Of a DNA stretch of 61,733 nt, positions 24,959-34,090 are shown in pieces (position 1 is the first letter of the stretch; every line of letters begins with the position of its first letter). Under the pieces are notes generated by a model. That model saw only the letters and a program-made list of their open reading frames with translations, was not told the origin of the DNA and ran no database searches. The stretch comes from Pseudomonadota bacterium (GTDB lineage Bacteria > Pseudomonadota > Gammaproteobacteria > Steroidobacterales > Steroidobacteraceae): positions 1 through 61,733 of the forward strand of contig JAJYFU010000003.1 in the NCBI GenBank assembly GCA_021790795.1. Reading direction: 5' to 3'. Made by a program: the position numbers and the translations under genes.

Positions 24959-26566
24959 ATGCCGATAGCCAACGTCCTCGATTACTCCTTCAGTCTCGGC
25001 GCCGGAACGGGCAACTCCGCGACACCATCGCCTGTGCGACGCATCGTCGTCGTCGGCGGCGGAACCGCCGGATGGATGACCGCGTTGATTCTTGCGCGGA
25101 CTCTGATCCCCAAAGGCGTGGACATCACCCTGCTCGAATCCCCCACCGTTGCGACGATCGGGGTCGGCGAAGGATCCACACCGCTGCTGCGGGGCTTCTT
25201 CGACATGCTGGGCATCGAGGAAGCGGAATGGATGCCCGCATGCCATGCGACCTACAAATGCGGCATCAGCTTCGCCGGTTGGTCGACCAAGCCCGGATTC
25301 GAGCGCTATTTTCATCCGTTTCCCTCCATGGTCGACATCATGACCATGACCCAGTTCGTCCACAACGTGGAGGCGCGGGTCAGGGGAGTGAACCTATACG
25401 CACATCCAGATCGGTTCTTCCTCGCGGCCCGGCTCGTGGCCGAGCGGCGTGCGCCCAAGTCGCGCGAGGCGTTCCCATTCGATGTACTGCACGCGTACCA
25501 TTTCGATGCGACGCTGCTTGGCCGATTCCTCCACGAGAAAGCGCTCCAGCGGGGCATTCATTACAAGAGCTGTCACGTAACACACGCGACGGTGGGCGCA
25601 GACGGCTCTATCGCGTCGGTGAGCACCCGTGAGGGTGAGACGATCACGGCGGATCTGTATGTGGATTGCACGGGGTTTTCCGGCCTGCTGCTCGAGAAGG
25701 CCTTGGGCGTTCCCTTCATCAGCTACGCGGACAATCTGTTCAACGACGCCGCGGTGGCCATCCCGTCCCAGATCGGGGAGAGCATCCCCAGCCAGACGGC
25801 TTCGACCGCATTGAAACACGGTTGGGTCTGGAAGATCCCGCTCACCAATCGCTTCGGCAACGGCTACGTCTACAGCACGCAATTCTGCACGCCGGATGCG
25901 GCGGAGACCGAGCTGCGGCAGCACCTCGGATTGCTCGACTCGGATGCCGAAGCGCGACATCTGAAGATGAGGGTCGGACGGGTCGCTCGGCCGTGGCACG
26001 CGAATTGTCTTGCGGTCGGGCTGGCCCAGGGATTCGTCGAACCGCTGGAAGCCACATCGCTCATGGTGGTCCAGTACATGGCACAGACGTTCACCGAGCT
26101 GCTCGAGCGCGGCGAGCTGACCGATGACGCCCGCGAGAGCTTCAATGCGCGCGTAAACCGGAACTTCGAAGGCATCCGGGACTATATCGTCACCCACTAC
26201 AAGACCAACTCCCGGACCGACACCGATTACTGGCGGGCCAACGCCGCCAATACGACGCTGTCGGACAATCTCAGAAAGATCTATTCGACGTGGCGGGCGG
26301 GCAAGAGCATCGTCCCGGGGATTCGCACCCAGGAAATCGGCCAGGGCTACCCGGTCATGTCCTGGTTCGCGATCCTCTCCGGCATGGGGATCTTTCCGGA
26401 CGCACACCGCCTGCGCCCTCCCAATGCGCAGGAAGCACGGTACAGCATGTCGGAGATCGACGATCTGCTGAGCCGCTGCGTCGGGAATTACCTCGATCAC
26501 CGTGAAGCACTGGCTCAACCCCCGCCGTCGAGGAAACCGCTCACCTTGCAGCTGTATTTCTGGTAG
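24959..26566 (+). CDS. Flavin-dependent tryptophan halogenase family protein
   Basis: A 535-residue FADH2-dependent halogenase of the PrnA/RebH fold. FAD site GGGTAGW at 33-39, GVGEGSTP near 68-75, catalytic-Lys candidate K100 in TYKCGISF, the diagnostic WxWxIP motif as WVWKIP (289-294), and FVEPLEATS with the Glu that corresponds to the second catalytic residue (about 364). All hallmarks are present, so it should form hypochlorous acid or hypobromous acid in an enclosed site. The substrate may be indole-like or another electron-rich compound. No flavin reductase gene is adjacent. ATG 24959 gives the FAD motif a normal offset; the frame is open to 24830. Confidence 0.9.
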   Translation: MPIANVLDYSFSLGAGTGNSATPSPVRRIVVVGGGTAGWMTALILARTLIPKGVDITLLESPTVATIGVGEGSTPLLRGFFDMLGIEEAEWMPACHATYKCGISFAGWSTKPGFERYFHPFPSMVDIMTMTQFVHNVEARVRGVNLYAHPDRFFLAARLVAERRAPKSREAFPFDVLHAYHFDATLLGRFLHEKALQRGIHYKSCHVTHATVGADGSIASVSTREGETITADLYVDCTGFSGLLLEKALGVPFISYADNLFNDAAVAIPSQIGESIPSQTASTALKHGWVWKIPLTNRFGNGYVYSTQFCTPDAAETELRQHLGLLDSDAEARHLKMRVGRVARPWHANCLAVGLAQGFVEPLEATSLMVVQYMAQTFTELLERGELTDDARESFNARVNRNFEGIRDYIVTHYKTNSRTDTDYWRANAANTTLSDNLRKIYSTWRAGKSIVPGIRTQEIGQGYPVMSWFAILSGMGIFPDAHRLRPPNAQEARYSMSEIDDLLSRCVGNYLDHREALAQPPPSRKPLTLQLYFW

Positions 26567-26686
26567 CTCGGCGCGGGCGTGCGCGATCCTGGCGAGTCCG
26601 CGTGCCGCGAAGCGAGCTCGGGCCCGCGGGAGCGTCTCCACCGTGGTGGTACGCTATCGACTTCGTGCAGGCGCGGACCGTCACCG

Positions 26687-27427
26687 ATGCGCAAATTCAC
26701 TGTGATTGAGGCAATCGCCGGCCTGCTGGGCGCGGCCCTGATGTGCAGCTGCAGCGCCCTGCCCCGATCCACCGCGGCCCCGGTCCCCGCGGAACGATCC
26801 TCTGCGGGGCGAACCGCCGTGATCGGGGTGCTCTTCGCCGGGTGGCATACGGGGCTGATCCTGCCGGTGCAGGAACTCGGTCCACTGCGATCGGTGCTGC
26901 CGGTGGATGCCCATGAGCGATACGTAAGTTTCGGCTGGGGGAACCGGCGCTTCTACATGACCTCCAGTCCGTCAGCCCTCGACGCGCTCGAGGCACTGTT
27001 CAGCTCCCCGAGCGCCCTGCTCGTTGCGGGCGCCCCCTCGGTCGAGGGGCTGTTGCCGGCCGATGCAACCTACCGCTGGCTCTGCGCCGATCAACGGGAG
27101 GTCCTCAAGCTCGACGCCTACTTGCTCGATGCCCTGCGCCGGCGGGCCGGCAAGCCGATCGAGCTGGGCGCCGGGCCGTGGCCCCACAGCGAGTTCTACG
27201 CCTCGGGCGAACGCTACGACGCCTTCGACACCTGCAACACATGGACCGCCGAGGCGCTGCACCAAGCGGGGCTGGCCGTGCACGTTGGCGCCGTCATATT
27301 CTCCGCTCAACTCCGCAGCCGCCTGAATGGCCTGCGCGTGTGCCGGCGGCGATCGGCCATACGCGGTCCCGCTGCGCAGGCACGTCCACGCATCTCCATC
27401 GCGGTAGCGGCTCGAGCGCCGGCGTGA
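26687..27427 (+). CDS. DUF2459 (TIGR02117) protein, exported
   Basis: A 246-residue protein of the DUF2459 family. The N-terminus has a hydrophobic stretch and a Cys pair (ALMCSCSAL) resembling a lipoprotein signal without a canonical lipobox. The conserved features are GWHTGLIL near residue 55, YVSFGWGNRRFYM, and FDTCNTWTAEALHQAGL near 180. The invariant Cys-Asn-Thr-Trp and upstream His suggest a cysteine-hydrolase-like site, but activity is not established. ATG 26687 is chosen because the signal segment then begins at once. It lies 120 nt after the halogenase and 45 nt before the sulfotransferase, in the same direction. Confidence 0.8.
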   Translation: MRKFTVIEAIAGLLGAALMCSCSALPRSTAAPVPAERSSAGRTAVIGVLFAGWHTGLILPVQELGPLRSVLPVDAHERYVSFGWGNRRFYMTSSPSALDALEALFSSPSALLVAGAPSVEGLLPADATYRWLCADQREVLKLDAYLLDALRRRAGKPIELGAGPWPHSEFYASGERYDAFDTCNTWTAEALHQAGLAVHVGAVIFSAQLRSRLNGLRVCRRRSAIRGPAAQARPRISIAVAARAPA

Positions 27428-27472
27428 GATTGGAGCGCCGCCAGCCTTCCCACCCCGAGCCCACCATTGCCG

Positions 27473-28972
27473 ATGAATGCCCCATCCCTGACCCTCGATG
27501 CCGAAGCCCTGCGCTTGATGCGCGCCGGACGCCTTGGCGAGGCACTTCAGGTTGCCCAGCGGGCCGTGGCGACTCAAGAACTCTGCGCGCCCGCGCACGG
27601 CGTGTTGGCGGCAATACTGCTGAAGCTCGGCCGTCCCGCCGAAGCGGATGCCGTAGTCGAGAGGGCGGCGCGCTACGCCGCCGGGACCGCCGAAGCCTAC
27701 GATTCCCTGGCTCTCGCCTCGGTTGCCCTGGGTCGACACGACCGCGCCAATGCCCTGTACCGGCGGGCCGTGGAGTGCAGCCCGAACGTCTCCCGGCACT
27801 GGTACAACCTCGCATCGAGCGAACGGGGTTTCGGCCGGTTTGCGGAGGCCGAAGCGGCCTGCGATCGCGCCATCGCGCTCGACGCCCGTGAGTACCGCGG
27901 CTACCTGCTGCGCTCCGAGCTGCGAGTGCAGACCCCCACCGCCAATCACGTCGCGCAGCTGCGGCGCGAGGTCTCGCGGTCCGATCTGGACGACAACGCC
28001 CGGATCCTGCTCGGCTACGCGCTCGGCAAGGAGCTCGATGATCTCGAGCAGTACGACGACGCATTCGAATCGTTCGCCCTGGGCGCGAGCGCCCGCCGGC
28101 GCCAACTCGCCTACGATGTCCGGATCGACGAGCACAAGCTCCGGCGCATCATCGAGGCCTTTCCACCCGCACCGGACCGGACGGCCAGCGGCCGGATCGA
28201 TTCGAGCCGCTTCGTTTTCATCTTCGGCCTGCCGCGCTCGGGCACGACACTTCTCGAGCGCATCCTGACGGGCCTGCCCGCAGTGCGCTCCAACGGCGAG
28301 ACCGATCACTTCGCCCGAACCCTGCTCACTGCCCCGCCGGGCCCGCCGACCGACGCGGTTCGCGGCGGCAGGGATGTGTTTGCACGGGCAGCCGCGGCCG
28401 ACTGGGATACGGTCGCCGCCGGATACGCCCGTCTCGCCGGCGCCGGCGGCAAGCCCGAGGCCGTCATCGAGAAACAACCGATGAATTACCTCTACCTCGG
28501 GGCGATTCGCCGCGCCTTGCCGCAGGCGCGGCTCGTGCTCGTCAGCCGCTCGCCGCTCGATATCTGCTTTGCCATGTATCGCACCCTGTTCGGCGAGGCG
28601 TATCAGTTCAGCTACGACTTCTCCGATCTGGCGCGCTACTACGCTGCCTACGCGCGACTGGTAGACCACTGGCGCGACGCCTTCGGCGCGTCGCTCCATG
28701 AGGTCCGCTACGATGATCTGGTCAGCGATCCGATCCGCGTGGGTGCGGCGGCGGCGGCGGCCTGCGGCCTCGAATGGCGCGACGCCGCCGTCGAGGTGGA
28801 GCGCAACGCCGCGGTTTGCCTCACCCAGAGTGCGGCGCAGGTTCGCAGACCGATCTACGGATCCTCGAGTGGCCGCTGGCGTCACTATCGTGCGCACTTG
28901 GAGCCCTTGATCCAGACCCTGCGCGACCAAGGTGTCGGCCTGGCGGAGCTCGACCGACCGGTTTCCTGTTGA
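27473..28972 (+). CDS. TPR-sulfotransferase fusion
   Basis: A 499-residue two-part protein. Residues 1 to about 160 are tetratricopeptide helices (LDAEALRLMRAGRLGEALQ, AYDSLALASVALGRHDRANALYRRAVE). Residues 240-495 form a sulfotransferase: the 5'-PSB loop FGLPRSGTTLLERIL starts near 250, and the 3'-PB region LVLVSRSPLDICFAMYR follows, with VRYDDLVSDP near the end. It would move sulfate from PAPS to a protein, sugar or small molecule, with TPRs holding a partner. A TTG two codons earlier is possible; the ATG is used. Similar TPR-sulfotransferases often occur near tryptophan-halogenase-like genes in other proteobacteria (recalled, not searched). Confidence 0.87.
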   Translation: MNAPSLTLDAEALRLMRAGRLGEALQVAQRAVATQELCAPAHGVLAAILLKLGRPAEADAVVERAARYAAGTAEAYDSLALASVALGRHDRANALYRRAVECSPNVSRHWYNLASSERGFGRFAEAEAACDRAIALDAREYRGYLLRSELRVQTPTANHVAQLRREVSRSDLDDNARILLGYALGKELDDLEQYDDAFESFALGASARRRQLAYDVRIDEHKLRRIIEAFPPAPDRTASGRIDSSRFVFIFGLPRSGTTLLERILTGLPAVRSNGETDHFARTLLTAPPGPPTDAVRGGRDVFARAAAADWDTVAAGYARLAGAGGKPEAVIEKQPMNYLYLGAIRRALPQARLVLVSRSPLDICFAMYRTLFGEAYQFSYDFSDLARYYAAYARLVDHWRDAFGASLHEVRYDDLVSDPIRVGAAAAAACGLEWRDAAVEVERNAAVCLTQSAAQVRRPIYGSSSGRWRHYRAHLEPLIQTLRDQGVGLAELDRPVSC

Positions 28973-29133
28973 GCCGCGACACGCCGGTTCTCGGCCAGGG
29001 TCGGTTCCGGGTCGCCGAGTACAAGCTGCTCACCTCGCCACACCGCGGAATCGCCGCGGCGCGGGCGCAATTCGCCGACGGCGAGCCCTGGCGGATCGGT
29101 CGGCGATACGTGCGACGCGTCGGTCTTAAGGCG

Positions 29134-29583
29134 CTACTTCAGCCGGCGGCCGCCGCCATCGAATACGGCGACGTCCGTCGGGATCCCGGCCCGCACACTG
29201 GCGCCCACGGTGCAGAATTCCTCGAACTGTCCGAGGATTCGCTCGAGGTGCTGCAGGCTGTCGGCATTGGCGCGCAGACGAATTTCCACCTCGATGTGCA
29301 CGATGCGCAGCCGGCCGGCCGGATTGCGGCCGATGCGCCCCCGCGCCGTGGTCGTGATCCCACCGGCATCGTTTTTGAATTTGGTGAGCGCGAAATGCAG
29401 GCTCGAGCTCATACAGCTCCCCACCGCGGCGAGGAGCAGCAATGCCGGCGTCGGCCCCTGGCCTCGCCCCAAGGGCGGCCCTTCGTCCGACTGCACGTGC
29501 GTCATGTCAGGTGCGAACGTGATGTCGAATTGATAGTCCCGGACCTGCTCGAGCGTGACGCTCGCGGATTGTTCTTCACTCAC
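29134..29583 (-). CDS. OsmC/Ohr family protein
   Basis: A 149-residue OsmC-fold protein. The two reactive cysteines of the family are in place: one in AAVGSCMSSSLHFAL near residue 57 and one in FEEFCTVGASVRAG near 123. Typical flanking elements are present (GPTPALLLLAAVGSC; a long central helix; IHIEVEIRL-like strand). OsmC/Ohr proteins reduce organic hydroperoxides, though some members have other thiol chemistry. It is a single gene, convergent with the sulfotransferase, 161 nt between stops. Confidence 0.88.
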   Translation of the reverse strand: MSEEQSASVTLEQVRDYQFDITFAPDMTHVQSDEGPPLGRGQGPTPALLLLAAVGSCMSSSLHFALTKFKNDAGGITTTARGRIGRNPAGRLRIVHIEVEIRLRANADSLQHLERILGQFEEFCTVGASVRAGIPTDVAVFDGGGRRLK

Positions 29584-29843
29584 AACGCGCTCCGTCTGCG
29601 ACGCACGGCCTGCGGCCGGCGCTCAACGGTGGATGATCATATCACCTGCCCGGCGCGGCCCGGGTGCCGCGGAGGCCGAACTGGTAGCGCTACCTTGTCT
29701 TTGCTGGTATGGTCCCGATGTCGGGGCGCGAACCGGCGCCCAGCCGCCGGCGCGGCGGTGCTCGCGCCTTTGCCGAAGGAGCAGTTCGTGCGAGCGCGTA
29801 CGCCGGTTGTCGTCATTCCGACGGTAACCGGCATGAGGTGGAT

Positions 29844-31448
29844 ATGACTCGTGTGCGACGCACGATGCTGCTGGCAGCGCTGCTGCCGCTGGTCTTCACC
29901 GTCTGCCCTGCCGCGCAGCCGGTGCCGCGAGTCCGAGTTGCGCAAGGAATGCTCTCGGGTCTGCGCCGAGGATCCGTCAACGTGTTCCTGGGCGTGCCCT
30001 ACGCCGCGCCTCCGGTCGGTATCAACCGCTGGCGCGCGCCGCAGCCGGCCCAGAAGTGGCACGGCGTGCGACGCGCCACGCACTTTGCTCCGAGCTGCAC
30101 CCAGACGCTCACACCGCACGGATTTGGCCCGTGGTCCCACGAATACGACGTGCACGGGCGGACCGGCGAGAACTGTCTTTATCTGAACATCTGGGCGCCG
30201 GCGCACGTATCACGGCCCGTGCCGGTCATGGTCTGGATTCCGGGAGGCGCATTCATCTCCGGCTCCGGCTCAGTGCCGATTTACGACGGGCGGCATCTGG
30301 CCGCACAGGGCATCATCGTCGTCACGATCAACTACCGGCTCGGATTGTTCGGATTCTTCACCGATCCGGCGCTCGTGGCCGAGGCGAAGCGCCTGCACGA
30401 GCCGCCGGGCAACTGGGGCCTGCAGGACATGATCGGGGCACTGCGTTGGGTGCGCCGCAACATCGCGGCGTTCGGCGGCAATCCCCACGCTGTCACTGTC
30501 GCCGGTCAGTCCGCCGGCGCGATCGCCGTCCAAGAGCTCATCACCTCCCCGCTCGCTGCGGGCCTTTTCGCGCGGGCCATCGCCGAAAGCGGTCTGCCCA
30601 ACTCGCGCCTGCCCGGATCACCGCGGCACATGGCGTCCCTGGCCGCCGCCGAGCGTACAGGCGAGGCGTTCGCGCGCTCCAAGGGCGTCAAGACGCTGGC
30701 CGGGCTGCGCGCGCTGCCGCCGAAGGCGCTCGGCGTATCCGCCAGCCCCATGACCAGTCCGCTGATCATGCCGATCATCGACGGGACAGTGCTGCCCGCC
30801 GCGCCCGAGCGATTGCTCGCCACCGGGCACTTCGCCCGCACGCCGATCCTGCTGGGTATGAACGCCGATGAGAACACCGGGTTTCGCGCCAACCCGACGA
30901 CGCTGAGCCGCGCGGCCTGGCACGCCTATCTGCGCAAGAGATTCGGCGCGCTTGCGCCGCGCTTCGCACGCCTTTTCCCAGCCCACAGCGGACGCGCCCG
31001 GGCACGTGCGCAGCGCGCGGTGCGCCGCGATCTCGGACTTGCCGCACTTTATCACTGGGGACGGCTGCGGCTGGCGCACGCTGCGCACACGCCGGTCTAC
31101 GCGTATCTCTGGAGGCACGTGGAGCCCGGCCCGCAAGCCAAGCGCTGGCGAGTCTTCCATTCCTCGGAAATACCCTACGTCTTCCAGACGCTGGATGCGG
31201 CACCGCAACGGCATTTCACCCGGCTCGACCGGAGGATTTCCCGGCGCATGTCGCGCTACTGGGTCAACTTCGTCAAGACCGGCAACCCCAACGGGCCGGG
31301 ATTATCCCACTGGCCAAGGCTCACCCGGCGCGCACAGCGCATCATGCGGCTCGGCGCGCACTCCGCGCCCCGGCCCATCCTGCCGCCGCGCCTGTTGCGG
31401 GCCATGCGGGCCTTCATCGCCGCGGGCGGCACGCCTCAGCTGTACTGA
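29844..31448 (+). CDS. Secreted type-B carboxylesterase
   Basis: A 534-residue esterase. Signal peptide RTMLLAALLPLVFTVCPAAQ is followed by the carboxylesterase-B opening VAQGMLSGLRRGSVNVFLGVPYAAPPVG. Triad: Ser about 222 in VAGQSAGA, Glu about 343 in NADENTG, His about 439 in FHSSEIPYVF. The oxyanion Gly-Gly is in WIPGGAFISGSG, and ENCLYLNIW carries the usual first disulphide Cys. The family hydrolyses carboxylic esters, often of aromatic or xenobiotic compounds; being exported it would act in the periplasm. ATG 29844 follows GAGGTGG; the longer upstream frame lacks a start that would give a usable signal peptide. Confidence 0.9.
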   Translation: MTRVRRTMLLAALLPLVFTVCPAAQPVPRVRVAQGMLSGLRRGSVNVFLGVPYAAPPVGINRWRAPQPAQKWHGVRRATHFAPSCTQTLTPHGFGPWSHEYDVHGRTGENCLYLNIWAPAHVSRPVPVMVWIPGGAFISGSGSVPIYDGRHLAAQGIIVVTINYRLGLFGFFTDPALVAEAKRLHEPPGNWGLQDMIGALRWVRRNIAAFGGNPHAVTVAGQSAGAIAVQELITSPLAAGLFARAIAESGLPNSRLPGSPRHMASLAAAERTGEAFARSKGVKTLAGLRALPPKALGVSASPMTSPLIMPIIDGTVLPAAPERLLATGHFARTPILLGMNADENTGFRANPTTLSRAAWHAYLRKRFGALAPRFARLFPAHSGRARARAQRAVRRDLGLAALYHWGRLRLAHAAHTPVYAYLWRHVEPGPQAKRWRVFHSSEIPYVFQTLDAAPQRHFTRLDRRISRRMSRYWVNFVKTGNPNGPGLSHWPRLTRRAQRIMRLGAHSAPRPILPPRLLRAMRAFIAAGGTPQLY

Positions 31449-31487
31449 GGGTGGGCGCGCGGCGGCGAAGGCCCCCACTGAGCCGCG

Positions 31488-32096
31488 TTACTTGATCAGA
31501 CCTTCAGCGCGCATCGCGGCCTGAACGGCCGGCCGGCCGGCCACGCGCTCCTGGAAGGCACGCAAGTTCGGGAACTCCGCGAGGCTGAAGTTGACCATCC
31601 GTGCCCAATTCGTCACGGTGAACAGGTACGCATCGGCAACCGTGAAGGGTTCGCCGAAGAGATACTTGCCGGCCTCGAGCTGCTTCTCGACCAGACCATA
31701 GCGGCGGCGCAGGTACGTTTCGCGCTCCGCGCGGGTCTCGGCGGGGGTCGCCGGATTGAACAGCGGCGAGTAGGTCTTGTGCAGCTCCGAATTGATGTAG
31801 CCGAGCATCTCCTGCAGGCGATAGCGCGGCAGAGTTCCGGCCGGCGGCGCCAAGCCCGTTTGCGGCTTCAGGTCGGCCAGATACTGTACGATCGCGGGCC
31901 CTTCGGTGAACAGCTCCCCGTTGTCGAGCTGCAGGGCCGGCACGTAGCCCTTGGGGTTGATGGCGAGATAGTCGCCCTCGGTCGTCATCGTTTTGGTCTT
32001 CAGATCGACCTTCTGCAGCTCGAGCGCGATACCGGCCTCGCGCGCCACGATGTGTGGCGAGAGCGAGCAGGCACCGCTTGCATAGAACAGTTTCAT
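31488..32096 (-). CDS. Glutathione S-transferase, beta-like
   Basis: A 202-residue GST close to bacterial GstA: MKLFYASGACSLSPHIVAREAG at the N-terminus carries the beta-class Cys10 in ACSLSPHI; NPKGYVPALQLDNGE supplies the cis-Pro, and LFTEGPAIVQYLADL the Glu/Gly glutathione contact. The C-terminal helical domain is complete (YLFGEPFTVADAYLFTVTNWA). It is divergent from an HxlR-family regulator gene, with a palindrome between them, so repression by that regulator is likely. Confidence 0.93.
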   Translation of the reverse strand: MKLFYASGACSLSPHIVAREAGIALELQKVDLKTKTMTTEGDYLAINPKGYVPALQLDNGELFTEGPAIVQYLADLKPQTGLAPPAGTLPRYRLQEMLGYINSELHKTYSPLFNPATPAETRAERETYLRRRYGLVEKQLEAGKYLFGEPFTVADAYLFTVTNWARMVNFSLAEFPNLRAFQERVAGRPAVQAAMRAEGLIK

Positions 32097-32165
32097 CGCA
32101 ATCTCCTAGGAAGGTGAGGCCCCGGTCGGGCGCCCCCAGTTACCGCACTTACAATTTTATAGTAC

Positions 32166-32180
32166 ATTACGTATGGTAAT
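32166..32180. promoter_or_regulatory. Operator palindrome between GST and HxlR genes
   Basis: ATTAC-GTATG-GTAAT, a perfect 5-bp inverted repeat in an AT-rich island of the 122-nt divergent space. It overlaps a candidate -10 (TATGGT) of the regulator gene. A typical site for an HxlR dimer. Confidence 0.5.
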
Positions 32181-32218
32181 TTAGAGGGTGTACTGCCCTT
32201 TCGGTAGAGAACACGCAT

Positions 32219-32608
32219 GTGACCCGCCAGCCCCCCGCTCACGATCCTCGGTTGCTGCCGGAAGGCTGCCCGATGAGCGCCTGCATGGCATTGCTCGGGG
32301 GCGCGTGGACACCCAACGTCATCTGGCAGCTGAGCGGCGGAGCGCGTCGCTTCGGCGAGCTGCTCAAGGACATTCCCGGTGTCTCCCCGAAGATGCTCAG
32401 CGCCCGGCTGCGCGAGCTCGAAGCCAAGCGCGTCGTGATCCGCACTGTGGCGCCCGCCTCGCCGCCCTCGGTCCAATATGCCCTGTCTCCCCTGGGCGAG
32501 GAACTGGTCCCTGTGATCGACACCATCGTCCAGGTGGGGACGCGCCTGCTGCACGCGGCCGGCCGGCGCCCCGAGCGCAAGCGGCGCACGTGCCGCCCCG
32601 GCGCATGA
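32219..32608 (+). CDS. HxlR-family transcriptional regulator
   Basis: A 129-residue winged-helix protein of the HxlR/MarR-like group: MALLGGAWTPNVIWQLSGGARRFGELLKDIPGVSPKMLSARLRELE is the DNA-binding core, followed by the wing and a dimerisation helix (VPVIDTIVQVGTRLL). Two Cys near the N-terminus (EGCPMSAC) sit where redox or quinone-sensing members such as YodB and HypR carry theirs, so an electrophile signal fits the adjacent GST. The start is GTG 32219; no ATG gives a full N-terminus. The C-terminus is Arg-rich. Confidence 0.88.
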   Translation: MTRQPPAHDPRLLPEGCPMSACMALLGGAWTPNVIWQLSGGARRFGELLKDIPGVSPKMLSARLRELEAKRVVIRTVAPASPPSVQYALSPLGEELVPVIDTIVQVGTRLLHAAGRRPERKRRTCRPGA

Positions 32609-32731
32609 CCCTCGGCATCGGCACCTTCCGGGAGCCGCGCATGTGTGCCAATCTACCGCGCATGCTTGCCATGCCGTTCATCGGCGCCGCTCCCGCGGGC
32701 CTCAGCAACCGCCGCGGCGGACCGTAGCCTC

Positions 32732-33403
32732 GTGACCCGCGCGCGCTGGCAAAGATTGCTTTTCGTGATCGCGCTCGGCGCCGCAGCGGTGTGGGTCGTC
32801 ATGCATCGCGGCGAACTCGACGCTCAGGCGCTCACCCGGGCGATAGACAGGGCGGGTCCCTGGGCGCCGCTCGCCTTCACGGCGCTGTATGCGATGGCCA
32901 CCGTGGCTTTTGCCCCCGGATCCTTGCTCACGCTCGCCGGCGGAGCACTGTTCGGACCCGTGGCCGGCACGTTCTACAGCCTGACCGGTGCGACCATTGG
33001 GGCGACCGGAGCCTTCGTGGCAGCCCGCTACCTGGCCGCTGACTGGGTGCGCGCACGAATCGGCACGCGCGCCGAGCAGATCGTCGCCGGCGTCGAGCGC
33101 GAGGACTGGAGGTTCGTCGCGTTCGTGCGCCTGGTGCCGCTCATACCGTTCAACCTGCTCAACTACGCCCTCGGGCTGACACGCATCCGGCTCTCGCGCT
33201 ACGTCATCGTCTCGTACATCGCGATGCTGCCGGCCACTTTCGCCTACACCTATCTGGGCTATGCCGGGCGCGAGGCGGCGGCCGGCAACGCCGGCCTGAT
33301 CAAGACGGGCTTGCTGGCCCTGGCTTTACTGACATGCGTGGCCCTACTGCCGCCACTGATCCGCCGGCTGCGCGCCGCGAGCGGCGCTCGCCCCGCACCC
33401 TGA
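32732..33403 (+). CDS. TVP38/TMEM64 (DedA-like) membrane protein
   Basis: A 223-residue inner-membrane protein of the SNARE-associated/VTT family. Helices lie near residues 8-24, 45-65 (PLAFTALYAMATVAFAPGSLLTLAGGALFG), 75-95, 150-175 and 190-205. The family core is GALFGPVAGTFYSLTGATIGATGAFVAARYL and FVAFVRLVPLIPFNLLNYALG, with the Arg/Pro re-entrant loop. Members are implicated in lipid scrambling or carrier recycling. GTG 32732 is chosen since the first helix begins shortly after; an open frame extends to 32645 without a good start. Confidence 0.88.
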   Translation: MTRARWQRLLFVIALGAAAVWVVMHRGELDAQALTRAIDRAGPWAPLAFTALYAMATVAFAPGSLLTLAGGALFGPVAGTFYSLTGATIGATGAFVAARYLAADWVRARIGTRAEQIVAGVEREDWRFVAFVRLVPLIPFNLLNYALGLTRIRLSRYVIVSYIAMLPATFAYTYLGYAGREAAAGNAGLIKTGLLALALLTCVALLPPLIRRLRAASGARPAP

Positions 33404-33439
33404 GCACTTGCCTCCTCCGTGCGCGGGCGACCGCGCAGC

Positions 33440-34090
33440 TCAGGGGGACACGAACAGGCGATCGGCCACGAAGGGGTTGGTGCGCCGCTCGGCGCCGAAG
33501 GTCGACACCGGGCCGTGACCCGGCACGAAACGCACGTCATCGCCGAGCGGAAACAGCTTCTCGCGAATGGATCTGATCAATGCCGCGTGGTCGCCCCGCG
33601 GGAAGTCGGTACGGCCGATCGAGCCGGCGAACAGGACATCGCCGACCCACGCGCATCGTGACGCAGGATGAAAGAAAACGACGTGGCCCGGCGTGTGCCC
33701 GGGGCAGTGCAATACCTCGAACAGCTCTTCCCCGACACTGACCGTATCGCCGTCCTCGAGCCAGCGATCCGGCTCGAACGGCTCGGCCGGAGGCAGGCCG
33801 AACTGCGCCGCCGCCACGGGGAGCGCCTCGATCCAGAAGCGGTCGGCGCGCTGCGGTCCCTCGACCGGCAGGCGGCGCTCGCGGGCAAGCTCCGCCGTTG
33901 CCGCGCAATGGTCGACATGCGCATGCGTCAACAGGATCTTTGTCAGCGTCAGACCGCGCTGGTCGGCCTGCTCGAGCAGCCGCGGCAGCTCCCCACCCGG
34001 ATCGACATAGGCGGCGCGCCCCTTCTCGTCCCAGATCAGTGAGCAGTTCTGCTGGAATGGGGTGACCGGAATGATCAGCGAATGCAGCAT
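33440..34090 (-). CDS. MBL-fold hydrolase, YcbL/glyoxalase II-like
   Basis: A 216-residue metallo-beta-lactamase-fold protein. Zinc ligands: THAHVDHC near residue 57, GHTPGHVVFF near 130, a bridging Asp in WVGDVLFAGSIGRTDFP near 151, and a late His in FVPGHGP near 193. Length and motifs match YcbL-type hydroxyacylglutathione hydrolase homologues that lack the C-terminal glutathione-binding domain of classical GloB. The ATG at 34090 overlaps the stop of the GT9 gene (TGATG); a GTG one codon earlier is possible. Confidence 0.9.
   Translation of the reverse strand: MLHSLIIPVTPFQQNCSLIWDEKGRAAYVDPGGELPRLLEQADQRGLTLTKILLTHAHVDHCAATAELARERRLPVEGPQRADRFWIEALPVAAAQFGLPPAEPFEPDRWLEDGDTVSVGEELFEVLHCPGHTPGHVVFFHPASRCAWVGDVLFAGSIGRTDFPRGDHAALIRSIREKLFPLGDDVRFVPGHGPVSTFGAERRTNPFVADRLFVSP

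Noticed and set aside
26972-28930. 652-codon minus-strand ORF
   Set aside because: It is antisense to the DUF2459 and TPR-sulfotransferase genes, whose motifs are clear.
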